Assembly: GCF_030679875.1 (NCBI RefSeq)
Contig: NZ_JAUXSP010000003.1
Span: 120,492-184,491 of the forward strand
DNA length: 64,000 bases
Direction of reading: 5' to 3'
DNA from: Phenylobacterium sp.
GTDB lineage: Bacteria; Pseudomonadota; Alphaproteobacteria; Caulobacterales; Caulobacteraceae
In this document: one piece after another, positions 32,506 to 41,053 of the stretch
Layout of the letters: the number at the start of each line of letters is the position of its first letter
Numbering within the stretch: position 1 is the first letter of the stretch
Translations under genes and position numbers: made by a program
Notes under the pieces: model-generated
What the model was told of the DNA's origin: nothing
What the model saw: only the letters and a program-made list of their open reading frames with translations
The model's database searches: none

Positions 32506-32521
32506 TTAACAAGTCATTAAC
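32506..32521. promoter_or_regulatory. CtrA-type binding motif TTAA-N7-TTAAC
   Basis: TTAA, seven bases (CAAGTCA), TTAAC: an exact match to the consensus bound by the cell-cycle regulator CtrA in Caulobacter-type bacteria. It sits in the 200-base region between rsuA and the TPR-like gene, about 90 bases upstream of the latter's start. A further GTTAATGG lies nearby at about 32,532. The region is AT-rich against the GC-rich background, as expected for a promoter. Confidence 0.6.
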
Positions 32522-32617
32522 TCTTGAACATGGTTAATGGAACCTTGCGGGCATTAAGCAAAAGCGCCGGTTGTCGGGCGGTCTTTCCGGCATGATAGGG
32601 CGTTGTCCGCCGCCGTT

Positions 32618-33352
32618 TCAGGCGAAGATGGCGTTCAGTTCCTCGGGCTTGAGGATGCGCCACTCACCAGCTTTCAGATCAGACGGCAGAGCCAGCCCGC
32701 CAATCTGGTCGCGGTGCAGCGCCTCCACATGATTGCCCACCGCGGCGAACATGCGGCGCACCTGATGATAGCGGCCCTCGGTGATGGTCAGGCGGGCCTC
32801 GGTGTCCGACAGCGGCTCGAGGATGGCCGGCGCCAGGGGCTCGGCCTCCGACTCCAGGATCAGGTCGCCGGCGGCGAACACCGCCGCCTCATCGCCCCGC
32901 AGGGGACGGGCCAGCTTGGCCACATACCGCTTGGCCACATGGCTGCGCGGCGCGATCACCCGGTGCAACAGCGGCCCGTCGTCGGTGATCAGCAGCAGGC
33001 CGGTGGTGTCCAGGTCGAGGCGGCCGATGGTGGATAGACCCGGCATCCGCGCCCGCCAGCGCCGGGGCAGGAGTTCATAGACGCTGCGGCCAGGTTCACG
33101 GTGGGAACAGACCACGCCAAGGGGCTTGTGCATCACCAGAGTGAGCGGCGCCGGCGGATCGACGGGGGCGCCCTCGATGGTCATGCGTTCGGGCAGGTCG
33201 GCGACCACCGGAATCTTCTGGCCGCCGTCGCTGAGCGTCGCGCCGTCGAACACCACCGCGCCCTTGCGCAGGAGGCCCTGCACCTCCCGGCGCGAACCAT
33301 AGCCCAGATTGGCCAGCAGGCGGTCGAGCCTGGCCATCGGGACCTTGCTCAC
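32618..33352 (-). CDS. rsuA: RsuA-type 16S rRNA pseudouridine synthase
   Basis: Converts a uridine of small-subunit rRNA (position 516 in E. coli numbering) to pseudouridine during ribosome assembly. The 244-residue protein has an S4 RNA-binding domain at the N-terminus (MARLDRLLANLGYGSRREVQGLLRKGAV) and the catalytic domain with Asp in GRLDLDTTGLLLITDDG (about 123-139). The ATG overlaps the stop of the upstream methyltransferase gene by 4 bases, so both act in ribosomal RNA modification. RsuA and its relatives RluB/E/F share this layout; RsuA is the best guess for this length and context. Confidence 0.85.
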   Translation of the reverse strand: MSKVPMARLDRLLANLGYGSRREVQGLLRKGAVVFDGATLSDGGQKIPVVADLPERMTIEGAPVDPPAPLTLVMHKPLGVVCSHREPGRSVYELLPRRWRARMPGLSTIGRLDLDTTGLLLITDDGPLLHRVIAPRSHVAKRYVAKLARPLRGDEAAVFAAGDLILESEAEPLAPAILEPLSDTEARLTITEGRYHQVRRMFAAVGNHVEALHRDQIGGLALPSDLKAGEWRILKPEELNAIFA

Positions 33353-34257
33353 CGCCTCGCCTCATAGAGCTTGTAGCCGCCCTCTTCAGCCAGCAGCTTG
33401 ACCTTGGCGCCGAAGCTGTCGGCCAGGGGGCGCTCATAGGGCAGGTGTCGGTTGGCCACCATCCACAGCTTGCCGCCGTGACGCAGCACCTTGGCGGCTT
33501 GGGCGATGAAGGTCGCGCCCAGGGCCCGGTCCTCAGCCCCCCCGTCATGGAAGGGCGGGTTCATCACCACAAAGTCCAGGTCGCTCAGGGCCGGAACGCC
33601 GAGGCGGACATCAGCCCAGACCAGGTCGGCCCGGGGGTCGACCACATTGCGCCGGGCGCACGCGATGGCCCGACGGTCGATGTCGATCAGGGTCAGGCGG
33701 CCCACATTTGGACTGCGCAGGACCCCATGGGCCAGCAGGCCAAGGCCGCAGCCGAAGTCGGCGCCGGCGCCTGACTGCGGGGTCAGTCGGCGCAGCAGCA
33801 GGGCGGTGCCCGGATCGATCCTGTCCCAGCTGAAGACCCCAGGCTGGGTCCAGAGGCCGAGTTCAGATGACAGTCGCGGCGCGCCGGCGGTCAGGGCGTC
33901 GCTCAGGTCCAGCGCCGGGGTGCGAACCACCTCGCAGATGCGGTGATGGCGCCGGGCGTCCTCGGTGACATCGAGGCCGAAGGCCTTGAGCTCCTTGGCG
34001 AGGCGCGAACCGCCCTTGGCCTTGGGGGCCAGCGCCGTCATCGTCCCGCCCACCTTCAGGGCGCGCAGCCCCTGGGCCAGGACGTAGCGGCGCTCCACCG
34101 TCCCCGGCGGCGCCAGGACAGTGAAGCTGTCGAGGGACTGGTCGGGCAGCATATCCAGCGCCTCAGATCCCGGGATCAGGGGCGAGACCTGAACGGCGTC
34201 CGACGCCGTGTCGACCAGCTCCCGGGGCGGCAGGCCATAGAGACCGTGGGCGACCAT
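33349..34257 (-). CDS. rsmC: RsmC-like 16S rRNA guanine-N2 methyltransferase
   Basis: Class I SAM-dependent methyltransferase of 302 residues with the two-domain RsmC/RsmD layout: an N-terminal non-catalytic domain (1-160) and a C-terminal MTS domain with the SAM site (ADFGCGLGLLAHGVL, about 180-195) and the catalytic NPPF motif (VVMNPPFHDGG, about 240-250). By analogy it would methylate G1207 of 16S rRNA. The stop overlaps rsuA by 4 bases and the start follows prfC by 3 bases, so a prfC-rsmC-rsuA translation operon is likely. Confidence 0.85.
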   Translation of the reverse strand: MVAHGLYGLPPRELVDTASDAVQVSPLIPGSEALDMLPDQSLDSFTVLAPPGTVERRYVLAQGLRALKVGGTMTALAPKAKGGSRLAKELKAFGLDVTEDARRHHRICEVVRTPALDLSDALTAGAPRLSSELGLWTQPGVFSWDRIDPGTALLLRRLTPQSGAGADFGCGLGLLAHGVLRSPNVGRLTLIDIDRRAIACARRNVVDPRADLVWADVRLGVPALSDLDFVVMNPPFHDGGAEDRALGATFIAQAAKVLRHGGKLWMVANRHLPYERPLADSFGAKVKLLAEEGGYKLYEARR

Positions 34258-34260
34258 GGC

Positions 34261-35856
34261 TCAGGCCCGTTCCTTGGAGCGCTCGAAGCGCACCTTGGGA
34301 TAGCGTTCAGCGACGTAGCCAAGCTCCCAGCTGGACTTGGCCAGGAAGACTGGCTGCTGATCGATGTCGCTGGCCATGGCGCCGCGGTGCTTGCCGGCGA
34401 AGTCCTCGACATCGGCCTTCTCGCCGCCCAGCCAGCGGGCCTCGGCATAGGGCGCGGGCTCGAAGACCACCTCCAGCTGGTACTCGTTGGCGAGGCGGTC
34501 GGCCATGACCTCGAACTGCAGCTGGCCGACGGCGCCAACAATGAAGTCAGCCCCGATATTGGGGCGGAACAGCTGGGTGACGCCCTCTTCGGCCAGACCT
34601 TCCAGGGCCTTCTTCAGGTGCTTGGCCTTCAGCGGATCCTTGACCCGCACCCGCTGCAGGATTTCCGGGGCGAAGTTGGGCAAGCCGGCAAACCGCAGGG
34701 TCCCGGTTTCCGACAGGCTGTCGCCCACCCGCAGGACCCCGTGGTTGGGAATGCCGATGACGTCGCCGGCGAAGGCCTCCTCGGCCAGCTCCCGGTCGGA
34801 GGCGAAGAACATGATCGGCGAGTTCACCGAGAGCTGCCGGCCGGTGTTCTGAACCTTCAGCTTCATCCCCCGGGTGAACCGGCCAGAGGTCACGCGCAGG
34901 AAGGCCACCCGGTCGCGGTGGTTGGGGTCCATGTTCGCCTGGATCTTGAAGACGAAGCCCGAGACCTCCCGGTCGCCCGGAGCCACGTGGATAGCCTCCC
35001 CGCTCCGCAGAGCCGGCACGGTGTCCGGCGGCGGGGCGTAGGCGCCCAGGCCCTCCAGAAGCTCGGCGACCCCGAACTTGCGCAGGGCCGAGCCGAAGAA
35101 GACCGGGGTCATGTGGCCTTCCAGGAAGGACTGCGGGTCGAAGGGCTTGGAGGCCTCCTGAACCAGCATCGAACCCTCCTCCACCTCGGCCTGCTCCTCG
35201 GGGTCGAGATAGGAGACCACCGCATTGGACTTAAACGCGATGGGATCGGGATGGCCGTCATCGTCGGCGGTCTTCTTGGCGAAGGGCAGGAAGCGATTGC
35301 GGCGCAGGTCGACCATGCCCTTGAACCGGCCCCCTGACCCGGCCGGCCAATAGAGGGGCGCCGGATCCAGGGCCAGCTTGGTGGAGATCTCGTCCAGCAG
35401 CTCGAAGGGGTCCTGGGCCTCCCGGTCCATCTTGTTGATGAAGGTGACGATGGGGATGTCGCGCAGGCGGCAGACCTCGAACAGCTTCAGCGTCTGGGGC
35501 TCGATGCCCTTGGCGGCGTCCAGCACCATGACCGCGGCGTCGGCGGCCGTCAGCGTGCGATAGGTGTCTTCGGAAAAGTCCTCGTGACCCGGGGTGTCCA
35601 GCAGATTGAACATCAGGCCATCGTGGTCGAAGGTCATGACGCTGGCCGAGACGGAGATGCCCCGCTCGCGTTCGATCTTCATCCAGTCCGACCGGGTGCG
35701 GCGGTTCTCGCCCCGGGCGCGGACCTGGCCCGCCGCCCGGATCGCCCCGCCGGCCAGCAGCAGGTTTTCCGTCAGCGTGGTCTTGCCGGCGTCGGGGTGG
35801 GAGATGATCGCGAAGGTGCGGCGGCGCGCGGCCTGGGCGGCGGGAGATTGAGTCAT
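34261..35856 (-). CDS. prfC: Peptide chain release factor 3
   Basis: Translational GTPase that recycles RF1/RF2 from the ribosome after peptide release. The 531 residues are the usual length. G1 is HPDAGKTTLTE (about 22-32), the switch-2 motif is DTPGHEDF (about 93-100), and the base-specificity motif is NKMDRE (about 146-151). Domain II and the RF3-type C-terminal domain follow (GRQLSVNSPIMFFASDRELAEEA). It is the first gene of a translation cluster, directly followed by rsmC and rsuA. Confidence 0.96.
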   Translation of the reverse strand: MTQSPAAQAARRRTFAIISHPDAGKTTLTENLLLAGGAIRAAGQVRARGENRRTRSDWMKIERERGISVSASVMTFDHDGLMFNLLDTPGHEDFSEDTYRTLTAADAAVMVLDAAKGIEPQTLKLFEVCRLRDIPIVTFINKMDREAQDPFELLDEISTKLALDPAPLYWPAGSGGRFKGMVDLRRNRFLPFAKKTADDDGHPDPIAFKSNAVVSYLDPEEQAEVEEGSMLVQEASKPFDPQSFLEGHMTPVFFGSALRKFGVAELLEGLGAYAPPPDTVPALRSGEAIHVAPGDREVSGFVFKIQANMDPNHRDRVAFLRVTSGRFTRGMKLKVQNTGRQLSVNSPIMFFASDRELAEEAFAGDVIGIPNHGVLRVGDSLSETGTLRFAGLPNFAPEILQRVRVKDPLKAKHLKKALEGLAEEGVTQLFRPNIGADFIVGAVGQLQFEVMADRLANEYQLEVVFEPAPYAEARWLGGEKADVEDFAGKHRGAMASDIDQQPVFLAKSSWELGYVAERYPKVRFERSKERA

Positions 35857-35925
35857 GGGCGCGGGTTAGCGCGCGCGGCCCTCAGACGCAAACGGCGCGC
35901 ATCGATCGCCAGCGCAGGGACGTCC

Positions 35926-36306
35926 TCAGGCCGCCAGTCGCCGCCAGACCTGGCGGTCGCAGGCCAGCATGTCGAGATCGCCCTCGTCCTGGCGGACCTT
36001 GAGGTCCTCCAGGGCCGCCTGGCCCAGCTCAGCGAACCTGATGGTCACGTCCTGCGGGTCAGCCTCGAAGCTCGGGACCACAAACAGCGCGCCGGTGATG
36101 GTCGGCGCCTTGGCCTGGATCAGGGACGCCAGACGCCGGGCGCGATTGGGGCGCTCCAGGTGCAGCAGCGGGGTCTCGGCATAGAGTTCCTGGCCCATGC
36201 GCATGATCGACGGGAAGGACAGCGCCCGAAACCGGTCGGCCGTCAGGCGCGGCGTCAGCTTCATTTCGGCGAGATCGAGGACCACGTCGTTCATGAGGAA
36301 GAGCAT
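35926..36306 (-). CDS. Conserved hypothetical protein
   Basis: Not recognised. From the ATG at 36306 it is 126 residues (MLFLMNDVVLDLAEMKLTP). It is a soluble alpha/beta protein with a strongly conserved-looking core (RFRALSFPSIMRMGQELYAETPLLHL; ALFVVPSF). A GTG two codons upstream (36312) is the alternative start. It lies 69 bases upstream of prfC in the same direction and 97 bases downstream of a DUF1491 gene. No catalytic motif is visible. Confidence 0.65.
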   Translation of the reverse strand: MLFLMNDVVLDLAEMKLTPRLTADRFRALSFPSIMRMGQELYAETPLLHLERPNRARRLASLIQAKAPTITGALFVVPSFEADPQDVTIRFAELGQAALEDLKVRQDEGDLDMLACDRQVWRRLAA

Positions 36307-36403
36307 CGCCACGCACCTGTACTGTTCGGGGAATGGCTATCCTGCGCCCAGGCGGCTTTCGGTTCGGTGGACGAAACCGGTTAACGGAGCGGCAAGGCTG
36401 ACC

Positions 36404-36736
36404 TCACCCCTCCTCCACCGGTTCGGTGAGGAAGTGGCGGCCTTGCTTGTCCTCGACCTCGACGACCCAGATGTCGGGGTCGACCTTGGCCGCGCGGGCG
36501 ACATAGGCGTCGACCTCGCGCTCTTCGGTGGCCATGGTCGGGCGCATCCAGATCCGCTCGCCGTCGCCGCGGGTGGCCTCGGAAAACAGCCGCACGGTCC
36601 TGTCAGACAGGTTGACCGCCTTGACCAGGACCGCGCCGGCCCGGGCGTCGCCCTTGCGCGCCACGACGCCGAAGCCACCGGAAAGCTCGGCGCGGCGGAT
36701 CAGGGCCGCGGCCCAGACATCTGTCGACAGGATCAT
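36404..36736 (-). CDS. DUF1491 protein
   Basis: A 110-residue cytoplasmic protein of the DUF1491 family, an alphaproteobacterial family of unknown function. Hallmarks are VWAAALIRRAELSGGFGVVARKGD near the N-terminus, GAVLVKAVN, and the C-terminal DIWVVEVEDKQGRHFL. The ATG at 36736 (MILSTD) is preferred over one 13 codons upstream because the family begins here and the extra residues look non-coding. Same direction as the gene for the 126-residue protein; no enzyme motif visible. Confidence 0.85.
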   Translation of the reverse strand: MILSTDVWAAALIRRAELSGGFGVVARKGDARAGAVLVKAVNLSDRTVRLFSEATRGDGERIWMRPTMATEEREVDAYVARAAKVDPDIWVVEVEDKQGRHFLTEPVEEG

Positions 36737-36904
36737 GTCGGTTCCTCTTCCTTGCGCGCGCCTTGCATAGGCCATGGGCGGCCAGAGGTCGCAAGCCGCC
36801 CCGCGCGGACGGCAAGGAAAGTGCGCCGCGCTAACGGAACGACAACCGCTCGGCCGCCAAGATGGCTCAAAGGCCGCAGAGCCGCATAAGAACGAGATGG
36901 ACGC

Positions 36905-37807
36905 ATGACGATCAAGCGCGACACAGCGCAGCGTCGGGCGTTTCGATGGATGGGGTCGATGGCCGCGGCGGGGATGCTCGCTGCGCCCATGGTGGCGGTC
37001 GCCGGACCGCTGGATCTCTATATTGAGCGCACCGCCATGGCCGCCGCCGATCTGCGGTGCGGCTTCTTTGACGCCGGCCTGCGGGCCGCCCTGGAGGCTG
37101 GGCGCGTCCAGACCCGCAACGCCGCCCTGCGCAGCGGCGCCACCACGGGCGACCTGTCAAAGGCCGACGCCAGGGCTCGGGCCTCGGCGGCGACGGTGGT
37201 CTGTGACTCCGAGGCGGTATCCGCCGCCGCCGCCCATGTCCGCAGCGCGTTCGAGGGCTTCGCCAAGCTGCGCCAGATCACCTATCCCGGCGAAACGGCG
37301 GACTGGCGGGCTGACCGCACGGCCAGCGCCGAGATCCATCGCTGGCGCCTGGCCCAGCAGACCGATTTCGCCAGTGGCCAGATGGTGTTCGGCCTGGCGG
37401 GTCGCGACAGCCGGCCCGTCCTGCTGGCCCTGGCCAGTTTCAATGACGGCCGCTCCCCCTACGGCGCGCGCCTGGTGCTGCGTGACAGCGCCCGGGCGAC
37501 CGAGCCCTATCTCGACCCCCGGGGCGGACCCAACCTGGCCAGACGCCTGCCGCCGGCCGGCGCCCAGCGGACCTACGCCGCCGAGGCGCGCAGCAAGGCC
37601 GGTCTCGACCTTCGTCCGGAAACCATGCGGGGGGGCTGGGCCTTCCGTTTTCCGCCTGAAGCCGCGGCGCGTCTGTCCACCCTCGACCCTCGTGAGGCGG
37701 TCGCCGTGGAGTTCCTGTTCACCGACGGGCCGGCGGTGCGTCGAGTCTATGTCGAGGTGGGCGACTTCGCGGCCGGCCACGCCTTCCTGCGGATGGCCGC
37801 CCGCTAG
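36905..37807 (+). CDS. Exported protein of unknown function
   Basis: Not recognised. A 300-residue protein with a signal-like N-terminus (a basic patch, hydrophobic 17-32, AVAG at about 30-34). The mature part has a helical N-terminal half (RTAMAADLRCGFFDAGLRAALEAGR, with one Cys before the helix and another in TVVCDSE at about 100) and a beta-rich C-terminal half (VEFLFTDGPAVRRVYVEVGDF). Two Cys may form a periplasmic disulfide. It is divergent from the DUF1491 gene and converges with divJ, 9 bases between stops. Confidence 0.7.
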   Translation: MTIKRDTAQRRAFRWMGSMAAAGMLAAPMVAVAGPLDLYIERTAMAAADLRCGFFDAGLRAALEAGRVQTRNAALRSGATTGDLSKADARARASAATVVCDSEAVSAAAAHVRSAFEGFAKLRQITYPGETADWRADRTASAEIHRWRLAQQTDFASGQMVFGLAGRDSRPVLLALASFNDGRSPYGARLVLRDSARATEPYLDPRGGPNLARRLPPAGAQRTYAAEARSKAGLDLRPETMRGGWAFRFPPEAAARLSTLDPREAVAVEFLFTDGPAVRRVYVEVGDFAAGHAFLRMAAR

Positions 37808-37816
37808 AGTCCAAGA

Positions 37817-39481
37817 CTAGGCGGTCGGGGCCTCGACCAGTTCAGGTGAGGAAGCCTGCGCCCCCTCGGGGCGCGCATAGGGCGGCAGCAGCACAGGCAT
37901 CCGAACGGTCACCGTGGTGCCCTCCCCGACGGCGCTTTCCATAATCATCTCGCCACCGTGCAACTCGGCGAAACTGCGCACCAGAGACAGGCCAAGACCC
38001 GTGCCCGCCGCCCGCCGCTCGGCGTCGCCCGCCTGCTCATAGGGGCGGCCGACCCGGGCCAGATCCTCGGGGCTCATGCCCATGCCCGTGTCGGCGACCA
38101 CCAGTTCCATCATGCCGCCCGCAGCCTGCAGGCCCACGGTCACCGCCCCGTTGCGGGGGGTGAATTTCAGGGCGTTGGACACCAGGTTCAGCGCAATCTG
38201 CTTCAGGGCGCGCCGGTCGGCGTCAATCTCCAGCGGTTCGCGCGGCAGAACCCCACGCAGCTGCACGCCGGCGCGGTCGGCCTGACCGCGCATCAGCCGC
38301 AGGACCGCGTTGACCGCCTCACGGCCGTCAAACTCCTCGCGGCTGAGCTCAAAGCGCTCGGCCTCGATCTTCGACATGTCGAGGACGTCGTTGATCAGAT
38401 CGAGCAGGTGGCGGCCGGATTCGTGGATCAGTTCGGCATACTCGCCATAGCGGTCCGGCAGGGGGCCAAACAGCCGCGAGCGCATGATGTCTGAGAAGCC
38501 CATGATGGCGTTGAGCGGAGTGCGCAGCTCGTGGCTCATATTGGCCAGGAAGCGGGACTTGCCCGTATTCTGGGCCTCCGCCTCGCTGCGGGCGGCCTCC
38601 AGCTCGACCTCCTGATCCCGGCGGGCCCGGCCGTCCGCGAGAATGGCCACCAGCCTCAGCGACCGGCCCCGCCTCAGGCGCACTTCCAGCCAGCCCTCGG
38701 GATTAGCGGCCGGGGCGAAGCCCAGGTCGGCCTGACCCTCCCGCAGGGCCACTTGAAAACCGCGGGCGAGCTCATGACGGCCCTGGGGGAGGCCGAGATC
38801 GAAAAAGGCCCGGCCTGCCAGGTTTCCCCCGGCGAGGGGGCGGCCATAGGCCCCGGCGATACGTCCGTCGGGCAGTATGTCGAGGAGCTGGGTCGGCTGT
38901 TCCCCCATCAGCCTGTGAAGCCGGGCGAGGGTCCCGGCCTGCATCCGCGCCTTGGTCTCCTGGCGGCGAAGGAGGCTGACCAGCCCCACGGCGAGGCCGC
39001 CCACGGCGCTCACCAGGGCGACCGCTTCCAGGATGGGGGCCGCCGGAGCTGAGGCAAGAGTAGGCCCGCCCAACAGGCTGACCAGCAGGCCAAGGCCCAT
39101 CAAAGCGAGCGCCATCGCGCCTGCCGCCGCAGCGCTACGGGTGCGCCCTTCCATAAGGCTCGCCGCCAGCGGGGCGAGACACCAGACCCCCAGGGGGCCA
39201 AGCGCGCCGCCGCTGAGCAGCATGGCCAGGCCCGGCCCCAGGGTCCAGGCGGCCAGCCGAAGCCGGTCATTTGAGGGCCGCCGGGTCAGGATCAGACCAA
39301 GGTCGACAAGCGCCGCAACGCCGCCCAGCGCCAGGACGGTCGCCGCGCTCGAACCGCCGCCGCTGGCCAGCACGAAGGCGCAGCCCCCAGCCACCACCGA
39401 CAGCCAGCCCGCGCTCCACCAGAAGGGTTCCGCCGACGGTGCGGCGGAGCCATGGGCGATGTGGTCGGGCAGGACGTCCAT
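37817..39481 (-). CDS. divJ: DivJ-like membrane sensor histidine kinase
   Basis: Polar cell-fate kinase; in Caulobacter DivJ phosphorylates DivK and PleD at the stalked pole. From the ATG at 39481 the protein is 554 residues. Six or so membrane spans lie in the first 190 residues, a linker/PAS-like region to about 300, then HisKA with His317 (ANMSHELRTPLNAIMGFSDIMR), the sequence LINDVLDMSKIEAERFEL, and an ATPase domain (NLVSNALKFTP, DTGMGM, GTGLGLSLV). The dimerisation box and IEAERFEL segment resemble DivJ more than PleC. The frame is open for 355 more codons upstream, but these are Arg/Gly-rich shadow. It faces a soluble kinase of the same family divergently. Symbol by resemblance only. 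Confidence 0.7.
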   Translation of the reverse strand: MDVLPDHIAHGSAAPSAEPFWWSAGWLSVVAGGCAFVLASGGGSSAATVLALGGVAALVDLGLILTRRPSNDRLRLAAWTLGPGLAMLLSGGALGPLGVWCLAPLAASLMEGRTRSAAAAGAMALALMGLGLLVSLLGGPTLASAPAAPILEAVALVSAVGGLAVGLVSLLRRQETKARMQAGTLARLHRLMGEQPTQLLDILPDGRIAGAYGRPLAGGNLAGRAFFDLGLPQGRHELARGFQVALREGQADLGFAPAANPEGWLEVRLRRGRSLRLVAILADGRARRDQEVELEAARSEAEAQNTGKSRFLANMSHELRTPLNAIMGFSDIMRSRLFGPLPDRYGEYAELIHESGRHLLDLINDVLDMSKIEAERFELSREEFDGREAVNAVLRLMRGQADRAGVQLRGVLPREPLEIDADRRALKQIALNLVSNALKFTPRNGAVTVGLQAAGGMMELVVADTGMGMSPEDLARVGRPYEQAGDAERRAAGTGLGLSLVRSFAELHGGEMIMESAVGEGTTVTVRMPVLLPPYARPEGAQASSPELVEAPTA

Positions 39482-39724
39482 CTGGGTGTCGGGTCGCAGT
39501 CTGGCTCTCACGAGGCGGAATCGCTGAGTGTGAACGCACGACTTTAGCCGCCGCTCCCCGCAGTAGCGAGCCTGCTCGCCCCCTGGGCGACGGTCACAGG
39601 GTCGCAACCGGCCCAGACTAGGCGACATAGGCAGCTCAGCTGGCGCGAGGGACCCGGAAACGAATTCGTAAGGCCCGGCCTCCAGTCTGGGGGGCTGGAT
39701 TACTTCATCAATGAGCCCCATCCC

Positions 39725-40540
39725 ATGGCAGATGCGGCCCCCTGTCGCCCTCTGACACCAAAGGACGCCCCGCCCGCGGCTGACGCCGCCGCACGCCGAA
39801 AGGCGCGGCGGGCGGCCCACAGTCGGCTGGAGGCCCGGGCGGAGGAGCATCGACGTTCGTTTCTGCGGATGGTCAGCCACGAGCTTCGCACCCCGCTGAA
39901 CTCGATCCTCGGCTTCTCCGAACTGATCGGGGCGGAGATCTACGGTCCGCTGGGCGCGCCACAATACAAGGAGTACGCCGGCCTGATCCGCGATAGTGGC
40001 CAGAAGTTGCTGGCCCTGGCCAACCAGGTGCTGGAGATCGCTCGCCTGGAAAGTGGGACCGCCGACCTCGCCACCCGGCGCGAGCCCCTGGACCATGTGC
40101 TGGACGATGTGCTGGACGGCCTGGCCGAAGAGATCCGGGGGCGGCGAGCCGAGGTGATCGTCTTGGGCCAGGGGGCGCTGCCCGACATCGTGGCCGACCC
40201 CAAGGGGATCCGCACCGCCCTTACCGCCCTCGTCTCCAACGCCCTGGCCTATGGCCCTGAGGGTGGAACCGTGCGCATCAGCGCCGAAATTCAGGACGGG
40301 GGAGTCACCCTGACCCTGATCGACCAGGGCCCCGGCGTGGCTCAGCACGACGTTCCCCGGCTCCTTCGACCCTTCGAGCAGGGAGAGAACGCCCTGACCC
40401 GCCGGGGTGAGGGCGCGGGCCTTGGCTTGCCGCTCGCCTATATGCTCTGCCGGGGAATGGGCGGCGGCCTCGCCCTCGGGCCCGGGCCGGATGGGGGACT
40501 GAAGGCCGTCGTCCGTCTGGCGAAGCCCGCTGTTCCCTGA
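39725..40540 (+). CDS. Soluble PleC/DivJ-type histidine kinase
   Basis: A 271-residue kinase with no membrane segment or sensor domain: an Ala/Arg-rich helix (1-40), HisKA with His52 (RMVSHELRTPLNSILGFSELIGAEIYGPLG), and an ATPase domain (ALVSNALAYGP, DQGPGV, GAGLGLPLAYML). The dimerisation box resembles that of the divergent DivJ-like kinase. The two share a 243-base promoter region and could cross-talk, for example by acting on the same single-domain regulator. No cognate receiver is encoded beside it. Function unknown. Confidence 0.85.
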   Translation: MADAAPCRPLTPKDAPPAADAAARRKARRAAHSRLEARAEEHRRSFLRMVSHELRTPLNSILGFSELIGAEIYGPLGAPQYKEYAGLIRDSGQKLLALANQVLEIARLESGTADLATRREPLDHVLDDVLDGLAEEIRGRRAEVIVLGQGALPDIVADPKGIRTALTALVSNALAYGPEGGTVRISAEIQDGGVTLTLIDQGPGVAQHDVPRLLRPFEQGENALTRRGEGAGLGLPLAYMLCRGMGGGLALGPGPDGGLKAVVRLAKPAVP

Positions 40541-40591
40541 TCGCATCGCTCGGGCATCTCACGCGTTGCGCCTCGGCGTCTGGGGGCTTAA

Positions 40592-41035
40592 GTGCGAAGC
40601 CAGATGGACGGCATCCAGAAAACCCTCGACGACCTGGCCGAAGAGTTCGACCTCCTGGGCGACTGGGAGGAACGCTACCGCTATGTGATCGAGCTGGGCG
40701 CCGACCTTGCGCCGCTGAGCGAGGCCGAGCGGTCGGAAGCCAACAAGGTCCGCGGCTGCGCCAGCCAGGTCTGGCTGGTGACCGAACCAAAGGCTGATGG
40801 ACGGGTGGAGTTTCGTGGGGATTCCGACGCCCACATCGTTCGCGGGCTGATCGCCATTCTGTTGCGAATGTTCTCTGGCCGACGCCCGGCTGACATCCTG
40901 GCCTTCGATGTGCGCGCCGCCTTCAGCCGGCTCGGGCTATCAGGCGCCCTCTCAACCCAGCGCTCCAACGGGCTGGCCGCCATGGCCGAGCGTATCGCCC
41001 GAGACGCCGCGGCCCTCAACGCCGCCAACGCCTGA
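40592..41035 (+). CDS. sufE: SufE cysteine-desulfurase partner
   Basis: Accepts sulfur from the SufS desulfurase on a surface Cys and passes it to the SufBCD scaffold for iron-sulfur cluster assembly. The 147-residue protein carries the acceptor Cys56 in KVRGCASQVWL and the family motifs DDLAEEFDLLGDWEERYRYVIELG and GLIAILLRMFSGR. Start is a GTG at 40592; an ATG four codons later is equally possible. No other suf gene is nearby. It converges with a PAS protein gene. Confidence 0.95.
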   Translation: MRSQMDGIQKTLDDLAEEFDLLGDWEERYRYVIELGADLAPLSEAERSEANKVRGCASQVWLVTEPKADGRVEFRGDSDAHIVRGLIAILLRMFSGRRPADILAFDVRAAFSRLGLSGALSTQRSNGLAAMAERIARDAAALNAANA

Positions 41036-41053
41036 GCGGCTGCGGTTCAGGCG
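41029..41053. terminator. Hairpin between convergent sufE and PAS genes
   Basis: CGCCTGA (41029-41035) and TCAGGCG (41047-41053) form a 7-base stem; each arm contains the stop codon of one gene. No T-run, so termination is only suggested. Confidence 0.3.

Noticed and set aside
39482..40546. 355-codon extension of the DivJ-like frame beyond 39481
   Set aside because: It lies antisense to the soluble kinase, and its composition is not protein-like. The DivJ start at 39481 leads directly into membrane spans.
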